Of a DNA stretch of 64,000 nucleotides, positions 12,257-23,280 are shown one piece after another; the first letter of the stretch is position 1, and every line of letters starts with the position of its first letter. This DNA comes from Acanthopleura granulata (Eukaryota; Mollusca; Polyplacophora; Chitonida; Chitonidae), in the NCBI GenBank assembly GCA_016165875.1, contig JABBOT010000012.1, positions 11,411,934-11,475,933 of the forward strand, in the 5' to 3' direction. The notes below the pieces were generated by a model. It was not told the DNA's origin. It saw only the letters and a program-made list of their open reading frames with translations, and did not search any database. A program made the position numbers and the translations under genes.

Positions 12257-14692
12257 ACATTTATTTTACAGATAAAAACCACCACCATTCCTCAGTACTC
12301 TACAGAGACATTACACAACAAATAGCAAGAAAGTCCAGTCTACACTTTACATTAAAATCATGATAATTGTTCCTTCACTTGCAGAAAAAAAAATCAAAGA
12401 AAGGCACAGGAGCTGACCCCAAGCTCTGTTAACAAAGTAGCTTGGGGCACAAAGTACACATACAAGAAATCATACTGATGGCATACAGTAATACAAATCA
12501 AAACAAGACGCACGATCCCATAGGCATATGTAATTCAGATTTTTTTTTTGCTTTGTCTAATTATGACAATGTCAAGATTTAGAACACCTTCAAACGACAA
12601 TTTCCATGGATCTGTACACTTTCATCCTAACTGCACGAAAGCTGACTTTAAGTTACTGTATCGAATGAAGAGAAATAATTGCCCTCTGCCTTATTATCGA
12701 TACCAATTTCTCAGCATAGTTTCAATGGAACCGCTGCGAATTGTTGACAGAGAGCACCTATGTTTCACACAGTAAATGCTGGAACCTAAAGACTCCCCAG
12801 CAGCACTGTCAGACGAGATCCCGCAAACCCTAGGACCACTTAGAGAGAGCTCATTCAGAACATCCTACCTGCTTTAATTAATACTCTTCTCAATTATGGC
12901 ACATCGATTGCAAGAGCGAACCGTCCCTTTCAACATGTCTGCGTTGTAGGGCACAGGCTCCCAAAGTCGGCATCACATGCCAGTTCCCTAAAGTCTGCGC
13001 CATACCCTGGCACTCTCATTTTGTATGGTGTCAAACTTCAACGCAGACAAAAGTCTAAATGCATGTCACTTTAATGAATCGCCTTCCCTGCTTTCTACAG
13101 ACACTTCCCCGATCCCCAAGGGAATCTGATTCCAGTCTGTCAATTACTAAGCATGAAGGTTTCGGACCGAATTTAAATTATCATATATGTCCGTGACAAG
13201 TACTCGTACACACATTTCCTAACACATAACCATTAACCGAGTCAATCTCTCTTTACAATTACAGATACTTATAAAAGAATGTTCCATCTTATCTCATTTT
13301 TTAAACATAGGCTTCAATGTTGCTAAATACATGTGTAATAGTAACCAATGCATTTCAACCATGTTGCCAAATTTGTAACTAAAACTCAGATAAATTCTGC
13401 TCCTTCATCATATATCTATATAGATATGTCACAATACACATGGCAACATAAAACTAAATCTGGCATCTAAGCATCATGTTTATGGAACATGAAGAATATC
13501 CGTAGAAAATTTCATAGGTCATAGAAATCAATACAGCCAAAGATTGGCTATCTTCTCATATCATCACAATTACCAGCACTAAAGTACACATGTCCAAAAC
13601 CTGATAGGCTTCATTTAGACAGGAAGGAATTGCAAGCTGTACTGAAACAGTCCATTCTTTAAATAGCCAACAACAAATGTTTGTACATATACAGCTGGTA
13701 CTGTGTACTTTTACAGCAGTCAACAATACTACATGAGAGCTGGAAAAATCATACACATTTGGCATCTACCTTTTTTTCTTAGATTTTTCCTTTCTCTGAT
13801 ATTTGGGGCCTGGGACTATATTCAAGATTTGCAAGTAAAATTTCAGAATTATTTCACAGTATTGAGGAAAAGAAGGCCAAAACTTGCATGTACAAATGTG
13901 ATACATACAGGTAGGCTTTGGTGGCAACATTACTGTTACCAGCACTTTCCTCAAACTACATGTATTCCCACATAATATGTCGAGCTTAAGAATACTTTTT
14001 CTCATTTTTCTATACATGTACTTTGATACTGCCAAGGTAGAAAGGTACAATGTACATGGGTCTGTATTTCACTATGAGGATTGTGAACATTTGAGTTTCT
14101 AAGGGGTGAAATTGAAACAGCTATTCCGATCTGTGTCTACACTCCATTTCATCCCTTTTCAACACTAATAATTTTCAGGCCACATCAATTTACATTTTCT
14201 GTTCAATGTTTGTTTTAATGTCATTGGATTTTTCCAGTATCATGGGAAATGTGAACTGCCCTGGCAAATTTTCCTCTCACAGACATGTTTACCAGATGAA
14301 AGTATAATTCCATGTTTTTAACCACGTGATGCCTGTATCCACATACAAACAAACAAACAGACAAATGATATTTAGCTAACCATGCATATACACAGGGTTC
14401 CAGATAACTTTTGCCTGATGAGTATTTACTTATCCATCTGAAATAAGCATGAGTAAAATGTAAAGCGGGTGAGTAAAACATGTTGGACAGTTTGCCTTTC
14501 AATCTTCAATGGCTGCATCGACACAAAAGTTAACGCATTTCCCCCAAAACTCACATACACCAAAGAAATAATTGCCATGAGTTTAAACAATTACAGATAA
14601 ATTAATATTCATGAACTGTATGTGTTTATAATTGACGTCTCACAGTACACCACTTTACATTAAAGACTCCACATGCATGTAGGCCATTTTTT

Positions 14693-14955
14693 TTAAACTG
14701 TTGCCAAGATACTGATACAAAAGCATCCTGGCTTCCAATAAAAGCTTGGGATATGGATGTTCAATTTACCAACAAAATGTTTGATCACTGACACTACATC
14801 AGTTTTCAACGTTATTTCTGTCAGAGATAAATGTTCTGTCAAAGGCACAGTCACAGGAATGTAAAGATCTTTATAGAATTCTTCTATGTACAGAGGTTTA
14901 AATGCTCCTGAGTTTGACAAAACCGTAAAAAGCCTACCGCTACTGCTATCACTTC
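14693..14955 (-). other. Unassigned open stretch
   Basis: On the minus strand 88 codons are open, with a peptide such as YKDLYIPVTVPLTEHLSLTE. It has no in-frame ATG near its start and no similarity I recognise. It is not part of PLC-beta as far as I can tell. It may be an intronic chance ORF or a decayed gene fragment. Confidence 0.15.
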
Positions 14956-15528
14956 AATTTGCACTGGTTTCAAAAGTATTTTTATCATCAGAAACTGCTG
15001 CAAAAGTGTGGCAGAGATCACAGGCTTTCAATCGCCTGGGAAACAAAGATGGCCAAGCTCAAAATGTGGTTCATTGTTGTTGTAGTCCAACATGCATAAC
15101 TGCCACTGTTAGTTGCAAGAGCTGCCAATACACATAAAAATGAAGTTGTTTGGGAATCTTTGTGTTTTGATCCGTATCTGGTACGCAAGATTTTTAAAAA
15201 CTATTTTTTGGGAAAAATTATGCGTAAATTACACAAGTAAGCACACTACCTGGAGCCCTGCATATATGTACATGTCCAACAAATATGTAACTTCATGTAC
15301 AAAGTAGACAGTACATGTACATGACAAGAATGTCTTTAGCCAAAGCCAACAGTAAAAAAATTAACAGATAAATAAGTAATACATCTTACATCGTGGAATT
15401 ACAAAGCAAGATCACCATCAATATAATATCAAAAAAAAAGAAATATGCAGGAATTTCCTGTGGACAAAAAATGTAAGCACATCATCTGCATAGTGTACAT
15501 AAAGCACATCATAAAATTTAAAACTCAC

Positions 15529-16956
15529 CCTGCCATCACTCTTCCAGTAGATGAAGAACCCGAAACTGTCCACTCGTACCAGACAGTTGCTCTCGAGTTG
15601 AGGGGTCTCCTGAAAAATAATATCAAACAGTCATGAAATTTCTGCTAATTTCCTTCCAGAATTCTTCTGCATGTATATAAAGTTTACCACATGCCTTGTG
15701 CATGTAAATTGACATATTGTCAGGATACATGTACATGTATATATATTCAGCAATCATCATCAGGGAATACATCGAACAGATATGATTTCCTACACTGATT
15801 TATCAAGGTCAGCAAAAATACTGGCTCGAGTGAGACTCGAACTCATGACTTAAGTAGCTGGCTTTGATATATCAGTGAAAGAAATCATATCTATTCCATG
15901 TACATGTATGCTAGTTATCATCTGGTTAAGACAGCATAAAAAATTTTGTTTGAAACCACTATAACAGGCTACACTGTGTATTAAGTTTTACGATTCCTCA
16001 TGGGCTGAACATAATGATCTGAGGCAATATATTCGCCACATCCCACCAGGAGCAGAAGCTCGCTACAGTACTTTTTCTATATTTCTATTTCTTCTACATG
16101 TATGACTATATTTGCTTTTCCCAGAACACGTTAGCATATACTACTGCATACATCTATTCCTCTGTATTATTTAATATTGATCGCTTGAACAGAATCAATG
16201 GGATTAGGGCCAAATCAACCATAAACAAGACAAGATCCATTTTGCCCATACATAAAATGTGTGAAGAAAACAGTAAATGTCAACTCAAATACATATGGTT
16301 TCATATCCTCTACGACTACTTAAATTCAAAAAATTGTTGAAGATCCTTGATTTCCATTTTAGTGTCTCATTTATATTTTCAACTCAGTCCTTACTATTCA
16401 ATTTGAGGGCCTCCATGGCTCAGTCGGTTATCGCAGCACAATGACCTGAAGCCTTCCACCAATGCAGTCGTGAGTTCAAATGCAGCCCATGTTGGCTTCC
16501 TCTTCGGCCGTACGTGGGAAGGTCTGCCAGCAACCTGCGGATGGTCATGGGTTTCCCCCTGACTCTGCCTGGTTTACTCCCACCATAATGCTGGCCGCCG
16601 TCATATAGGTGAAATATTCTTGAGTACGGCATTAAACAACAATCAAATAAATAAATAAATGAATACTATTTAATTTATTTGAGGGAAAATCTATCTCTCC
16701 TTCTTGTTTATTTATGTACACTTCAACAGTGTTATTCTCATCTATATACGTACTATTAAAATTGCATCAAAAATTCCAAGTCTTGATTGCTAGCCAAATT
16801 TGGAAGTTGTATTTTGACCATGTAAGAAAATTATTAAAAAAAAAACAAAAAAAAAAAAAACGAAAAGCTTACCTCATCTGAGCGGTCAAACACAGCCCCA
16901 TTCTGTAGAAGATCTGGTACGGAGATCCTCCACTGGAAGTCGTAGGGCTTGGCCAT
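15529..16956 (-). CDS. PLCB4: Phospholipase C beta-4 type (norpA group), first two coding exons, partial
   Basis: PLC-beta enzymes cleave PIP2 into IP3 and diacylglycerol downstream of Gq-coupled receptors at the plasma membrane. The ATG exon (coding 16873-16956) reads [20 protein letters not shown] and continues AVFDRSDE to a GTAAGC donor. The second coding exon, 15529-15609, starts after TTTTTCAG and encodes [19 protein letters not shown] then IYWKSDGR, ending at GTGAGT. Both exons are phase 0. The start matches vertebrate PLCB4 (MAKPYEFNW) and the second exon matches the PH domain of PLCB4/norpA (GFF-x-W/YW-K/R-S-D/E-G-K/R), as remembered. These 55 codons are the start of the PH domain. 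The EF hands, catalytic X and Y boxes, C2 and C-terminal coiled coil are not here; I found no further exon between 1 and 15528, so that intron exceeds 15.5 kb. Confidence 0.88.
15777..15897. mobile_element. Palindromic element with tRNA-like core
   Basis: Arms of about 28 bases (gatatgatttcctacactga at the left and its near-complement tcagtgaaagaaatcatatc at the right) enclose about 55 bases. The core reads on the minus strand as GAGTTCGAGTCTCACTCGAG, which resembles a tRNA T-arm/B-box. It would fold into one long hairpin. A MITE or a tRNA-derived fold-back element are the likeliest explanations. Confidence 0.6.
16405..16663 (+). mobile_element. SINE family A, near full-length, with target-site duplication
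   Basis: The head TGGCTCAGTCGGTTATCGC, family body and (AAAT)n tail are all present. The flanks tactattcaattt (16392-16404) and tactatttaattt (16664-16676) are a duplicated target with one difference, indicating a moderately old insertion in the PLCB4 intron. Confidence 0.9.
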
Positions 16957-16986
16957 GGGGGCACGGTTCTAACACGCCTTCACACC
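16873..16986 (-). CDS. PLCB4: PLCB4 start-codon exon with short 5' UTR
   Basis: The acceptor is GGTTTTGACAG at 16987-16988, followed by 30 bases of 5' UTR and the ATG at 16954-16956. The UTR contains TGA and TAG stops, so no upstream coding continuation is possible in the frames I followed. The context CCCCCATGG is a good initiation context. The acceptor shows that at least one untranslated exon lies upstream. Confidence 0.85.
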
Positions 16987-19979
16987 CTGTCAAAACCCAC
17001 AAATAGCACACATGTATTCATATATATTTACTGTTTACATGGGGGACGCTCAAATCATACAAAAGGAAATTGTTCGAGAAAGTTGGTTAATTCGTTATAC
17101 TTCAAGATGCAATACCTGCTAATGGTCATACTGCCAAGGAAGGCTCCAATGTATACGTGATACGACTATATATCTTGGACGATTTAATCAACTTTCTTGG
17201 TCCTGGACTCCTTTGCTCTTTGATGATTTGACCTGTATCCATTGAAATCATGTCTATTAATTATCTTTTATATCACAAAAACAAACAATGACAGAAACCT
17301 TGATCTGTTTTTGAGCACTAAAGGAACCCATAAACCAGTAAGATGAGTGGAAGAGAGAAAATCTTAATGTCACCATTTAATTAGTAACCCGTTAAATAAT
17401 GCATGAATAGTTTTATCGTCATGTTGGACCTACAGCATTTCACGAATGAATTAATTAAAACAGAGCTAATCTGAAAACACATAAGAAAAAAGAAACATAC
17501 CAGCGCAGCTGTATAAGTGGATACGCAGATGGATATGAATACCATACAATTCAAATCTCTATACTGAACATAGTCCTTTTACACTCTAAAAAAAGTTTCA
17601 CAGATTTGATGTGCATGCATCACGACCTACAAGTGTTTCCTGCGCTTCATCACATGTACACAAGAACACCTTTGGCAATTTCACTTTCAGGCGGATCCAA
17701 GATGTCCATTTCAGGAAATGCCGCTAGAATAACAACACAGTCATTAAACACAATGACAATGAAGTATTTCAGGTTGAGCTTGCGGGCAGTGACTTGTACA
17801 TCGCATGTTCATAAATACAAAGCCCGGAGGTGTAGATATACTGTAATAGATGTACATGAAGCTCCTACTTCCTTCTCATGTCCTGCACGTTCAAGTGCAT
17901 CTAGAAAACATTCAACTTCTGTCTTGGTGTACATGCACAATATCTCCTAATTAGCCCATACAATTTCCATCAATCAGTTTAGACTCAGCATCTAGCAGTA
18001 TACATAAATCTATGTACATGTAGGTCTATATTAATATATATATGTGAATGTATGCGGCATCTGTTACTTCACTGAAATGTCATCAGGTACATGTAATTTT
18101 GCAACATTAACAATTACATTATCACCACAAGTGAGTTCCATACATATATGTATAAGATCAGTGACTATTGCCACATGACAGCATATGCATGTGTGTAGCG
18201 TGTATGACCTGCTCCACAGTGTCAAACTCAATTGAAATACATGTCAATACATTTACGCCAGTCACCAGGTGTAATTTCTTCCTCAAACATTATCTGTTTA
18301 GTGTTTACTTCTTTCTGCCACCCTGGATATTGGGGGTGATATACCTGTAAATTACTGCATCTATACGTAAAGCTAATGCTTTCAATGCCTGTATCCAGAT
18401 ATAGTAATCAACATATATACAGTATTATACCAATGCAAAGTACAATGTAGTAACAATATTTGGAAGAACATGACATAAAAAAATAAAAAGATTCAAAAGA
18501 TGTCCTAAACGTGAAAACAAGTGAACTGCTGTTGATAATAAATAATCATGAATTTAATGTAGCCAATGTTTCAAAAATCACATTCTATTTTCAGTATTTC
18601 ACTGACTCGACATTACTGTGTAAAATGAAATGGAAGAAGAGAAAAAAAAACCTTGTAGAGATGGACTATGTCAATTTTTGCATTCCTTCCACAGGTTAAA
18701 ACATATTTTCGAGCTTTTAAAAGTCTTATATACTTTTGATAAAAATATAATTTGCACTTTAATACTCCAGATAGATTTACAATCTAATGCAAGACTTTTT
18801 ATTTCATTTCACCGACACAAATGAGCTTGGAGTAAGACACCATTCTGGTTGCCATTTACATGTACTTAACAAACCTGTATGAAGTCTGTGGGGTTATAAC
18901 ACAGCTGGTGCCCACTAACTTTGGACAAGGCTTTGGACGAGGCTAACACCTCCGACAACTGAGCAAAGGACACTTTCCATTTATATACATGTATATATCC
19001 AAGTTTTTCATGCACTAGTTTGTGTAAACCTCACTCATTATAACTTAAATTGTTATGCTGGAATGTGTCTGTGTAACCATAATCAAATTAACAGTATTTT
19101 GATTACCACAGCAGACTAAGTCTGTAACACCTGTTATTTGAGTCAGTTTTCAATGTGTAGATTTTCTATTGTTAATACTAGATGAGACCTTCAAAAACTG
19201 TTGTCAGCAGTTTCTACAGCCAGTTACAGGTTGCTATGGTGATCATTAATTACATAATCTACTCATAATGTTATATAATTCAACATATGTTGTCACAGTT
19301 CATTTGCAAGCAACTTTGATTAAGGGAATAACAATGCTACTAAAAAATATTTTTAAATGAAGACAAATTTCATCGTCATGAAATGAAATTATTAGGCATT
19401 CTGACAGAGGACTTTCTTGAAAATGGTGTATATTTTTTTTAAAACAGTTCTCAATCACCTAATAAACCTGTCTGTTCGTAGAGCTTTGAGAGCGGCCACC
19501 CAGTAGTGATGAGTACAATGTACATGCATAGTTACATCTGCAGCATCGAATGCCTACTGCGATACCGGCCTCTCGATGCAATAATAGTGACATGCGCAAC
19601 AACTCCACTGACAAAGCTGACATGTGGGTTTAGTTGGGGGAAACTGAGGGAACAACACAGCTTGCTATCACAGTAAACCACTTAAATACTGATGATAAAT
19701 TAGGAGATACCATTCACTTATTTATCTGATTCATGTATTATTTAGGACTACACAACAAATCAACATTAACCTGCCCTGTGAGGAATGGGGTAACATAAGC
19801 TAGATACCATGAGGATTCCCAGAGCTGTCATTTGCGGTCATATTAGGTCATTACCATTGTTACATTGGGAGTCAGTATTATGGGCAGAGGTAGCCAATGT
19901 GCCCATGGTAAAGTAAGACAAAATTTCCCCTGACTGAATGCACAGATCTGAATGCCATAATGTTAACCTGCATAAAAAG

Positions 19980-20060
19980 CATAACTGCTGCTAATGACTG
20001 CTTACTGTCACCAAAATGCCCACGAACAGTGAGAGTGGGAGAAGCAACAGGCTCAAAGTC
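19980..20060 (+). repeat. Family B repeat fragment
   Basis: 'gactgcttactgtcaccaaa' followed by 'cgaacagtgagagtgggag' closely matches 'aactgcttactgtcaccaag' and 'gcaaacagtgacagcagg' at 23232-23275. Confidence 0.5.
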
Positions 20061-21407
20061 CTTGCCCAACGCCAGGAAAGAACCCACGCCTAGTGCACCT
20101 TAGCTACTGACTGAAAGGCAAGCATCCTGGCTACCCATCCACAACCCACTCAAAACTGTAACAATCCAAAACACAAGATCTATATACATACATTTACTTG
20201 TACAACCAGCAACATACCAAGATTTCCAAAACTTCAAGTTCACATGTTATTTAGTTCATGAAGGGTTCTTGTGAAGCTCATGTCAAAACATCTACAAGTA
20301 CACAAACATAGATGTCAGACTGATCCACATGTACAAGAAGGAAGATGTAGAGTACATCAGAGAAAGGCAGAGGTAATTCTGTCTGGTGATGTGCTAGACA
20401 GTCACACGCTTAATCTATATATATGTGTAGAAACAAGAAAGCACAGGAGGAGAATGTTTAAGACCCAGAGCAGAATATAAGAGAGAAACAGTTACAACAT
20501 TTTCATAACATAACCCTAAAATATCATATCTAATGCTCGGTAGGGTTTGGAATACATGACATTAAATAGTTGTCTATAGGCATACATATGTATACTTTGA
20601 TTTACTAGCCATATGTCTTGCAGCAGTATATATGAGGCACACATATGTACATTTGTATATGCACATACACACAATACTTAAAATCTGCAAATGTGACCCA
20701 TTTCTGAAATATCCCTCATCCTGCACACTGTCATATGCTCAATTTATGAAAAGCCCTTATAGTTCAAATCCAGAGATAAGCACAGAATCTGAGATCAAGT
20801 CCAATAAAAAGTACCACTGTGCTGATACCATACAGGCGTTATAAAGGGGTCAGCTTATCTCGGTCATAAATCTGCCAGCTTGCCCTTTCCATACATGTGA
20901 GCAAGCCCTCATCATTGGGCTACATGCATAAGTATAATGTCCCTCTTGGAGCTGCACATCTGCTGCATATTAAAGTGTTTATTAGAAGGGGTTATTTACT
21001 AGTATTGTTAGTTCTGAGGCTAGCACTTCTGACACTGGCTGAAGAGCAAGTGTAATTTGCAAAGAGAATTCAATCAGTGGTGGGCAATGACTATGATTGA
21101 TTGTCATGTGTTGATACCTTCACAGTTGTGGACAATGACAGTGTCACCTCTAGTCAATGACAGCGTGCTCGGCTGCACAAATTGCCAATCTATCAACAAG
21201 CAACAGGATTTCCATTCACATTAAATCTGTTTTGTCAAACACTGAGATTCACATTATGTAACAAGCTCCACTGTGAATAGCAATGTACACTGGTGTGGTG
21301 CAAAAACACTCAATATTACAAATGTGTAAGGAACTATGCAAACTATCCAGGACAACTATAGAGGAACAGAAATTCATTTATTCTTTTGATTGATGTTTTA
21401 AAGCGTT

Positions 21408-22822
21408 TTCAAATAATATCTCCCCTATTATGGCTGTGGTCAGGTTTACGGGTACAAGAAATATATATCAGGAAACCAACATTCAATAATATCTTCCATC
21501 TATGACGGTTGTCAGGTTTATGGGAACACAAAACATGTATCAGGATACCACCACTCAACAATATTTCTCCTCTATGACAGTGGCTAGGTTCATTGGTACA
21601 AGAAACAGTTATCAGGAAACCACCATTCAATAATATTTCCCCTCTATGACAGTTCTCTGGTTTATGGATACAAGAAACATGTATCAGGAAACCATGATTC
21701 AATAATACCTCTCCTCTATGAAAGTTGTCAAGTATATAGATACAAGAAATATGTATCAGGAAACCACCATTCAATAATGTCTCCCCTCTATGAAAGTTGT
21801 CAGGTTTATGGATACAAGAAACATGCATCAGGAAACCATCATTCAATACTATTTCCCCTCTTTGACAGTTGTCAGGTTTATGGGTACAAGAAACGTGCAT
21901 CAGGAAACCACCCTTTAATAATATCTCTCTCCTATGACAGTTGTCAGGTTTATGGGTACAAGAAACATGTATCAGGAAACCACCATTCAATATTATATCC
22001 CCTCTGTGACAGTGGTCAGGTTTATGGGTACAAGAAACATGTGTCAGGAAACCACCATTCAATAATACCTCCCCTCTATGAAAGTTGTCTGGTTCATGGG
22101 TACAAGAAACATGTATCAGGAAACCACCATTCAATAATATTTCCCGCTCTGTGACAGTGGCCAGGTTTATGGGTACAAGAAACACGTATCAGGATACCAC
22201 CACTCAATAATATTTCCCCTCTATGACAGTTGTCAGGTTTATGGGTACAAGAAACATGTATCAGGAAACCACCATACAATAATATTTCCCCTCTATGAAA
22301 GTTGTCAGGTTTATGGGAACACGAAACATGTATCAGGAAACCACTACTCAACAATATTTCTCCTCTATGATAGTTGTCAGGTTTATGGGTACAAGAAACA
22401 TGTATCAGGAAACCACCATTCAGTAATATCTCCCCTCTGTCACAGTGGCCAGGTTTATACGTACAAGAAACATGTATCAGGAAACCACTACTCAATAATA
22501 TTTCCCCTCTATGACAGTTGTCAGGTTTATGGGTACAAGAAACATGTATCAGGAAACCACCATACAATAATATCTCCCCTCTATGTCAGTGGTTGGGTTT
22601 ATGGATACAAGGAACATGCATCAGGAAACCACCACTCATTAATATTTCCCCTCTCTAACAGTAGCCAGATTTATGGATACAAGAAACATATATCACGAAA
22701 CCACCATTCAGTAATATCTCCCCTCTGTCACAGTGGCCAGGTTTATACGTACAAGAAACATGTATCAGGAAACCACTACTCAACAATATTTCCCCTTCAT
22801 GACAGGTGAGTTCTACATTTAA
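21408..22822. repeat. 72-bp tandem array, about 19-20 units
   Basis: Head-to-tail units of about 72 bases. Recurring landmarks per unit on the plus strand are 'ataatatttcccctctatga', 'caggtttatgggtacaagaa' and 'catgtatcaggaaaccacca'. Units differ by a few substitutions, and the unit length is a multiple of three, which keeps long ORFs open on both strands (258 and 157 codons on minus). Frame changes near 22.1-22.2 kb and an absence of any start or splice context argue against a protein. About 50 bases of each unit align with the 3' part of SINE family A in reverse orientation. Confidence 0.92.
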
Positions 22823-23280
22823 AGGAAACTTACCAGGAAACTACCACTTAACACTATTTCCCCTCCATTATAACACCTGTCATCATCATTAGGCAGTACA
22901 TCATGAACCAGCTCCTGTGTTTTCATGGGTCTCGAGATACTTATTTCTTTGTCATAAAATCTTCAACAATGGTCAAGTTTATTGTTAGAGGACACTGAGC
23001 TATATGTATGAGGAAACCACCACTTATTTTAGTTAAAACCATCCTAAAATATTTTTCAACTGATTTTATGGGTGAAGGAAACCAGATTTTACCTGATGTA
23101 AAGCATGAAATTTGGCAAGGAACTGAAGCACTTTTGCATGTGTGACGCACACGTATGCACACTACATTTGTGGAAGACAAGTGGTCAGCAACCAATGCCA
23201 AGACTGTGCAACTGGCTCTTCGAGTCTCATAAACTGCTTACTGTCACCAAGGCCCCGCAAACAGTGACAGCAGGTAAAGG
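22823..23280. repeat. Decayed array units and family B repeat
   Basis: Units become strongly diverged right of the array (for example 'caggaaactaccacttaaca' and 'atgaggaaaccaccacttat'). They are followed by family B modules 'catgtgtgacgcacacgtat' and 'aaactgcttactgtcaccaa'. This is the likely edge or ancestor of the array. Confidence 0.5.

Larger units (their letters stand above)
1..15528. other. Presumed PLCB4 intron; no coding exon recognised
   Basis: No stretch resembles the next PLCB4 exons (PH domain remainder, EF hands, X box). The region holds a 21-bp tandem repeat near 3.3 kb, a pentamer run at 5160-5182, SINE copies at 4867 and 5522, A-rich low complexity at 7670-7860, dispersed repeat C at 7944 and 9370, a tRNA-like SINE at 11936 and several unusually dense, non-repetitive stretches noted as findings. 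Scattered short ORFs lack any recognisable similarity. Confidence 0.6.
15610..16872. other. PLCB4 intron with SINE and palindromic element
   Basis: The intron between the two PLCB4 coding exons. It carries the palindromic tRNA-like element at 15777-15897, a family A SINE at 16405-16663, and an A-rich tract at 16830-16862 just downstream of the GTAAGC donor. Confidence 0.8.

Noticed and set aside
21409..22567. Long minus-strand ORFs of 258 and 157 codons with a 24-residue peptide repeat
   Set aside because: They exist because the 72-bp unit is a multiple of three. The plus strand is open as well, the frame shifts between units, there is no convincing start or splice context, and the unit matches a SINE tail.
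21408..22822. CRISPR array
   Set aside because: Eukaryotic context, with no repeat/spacer alternation; the whole unit repeats.
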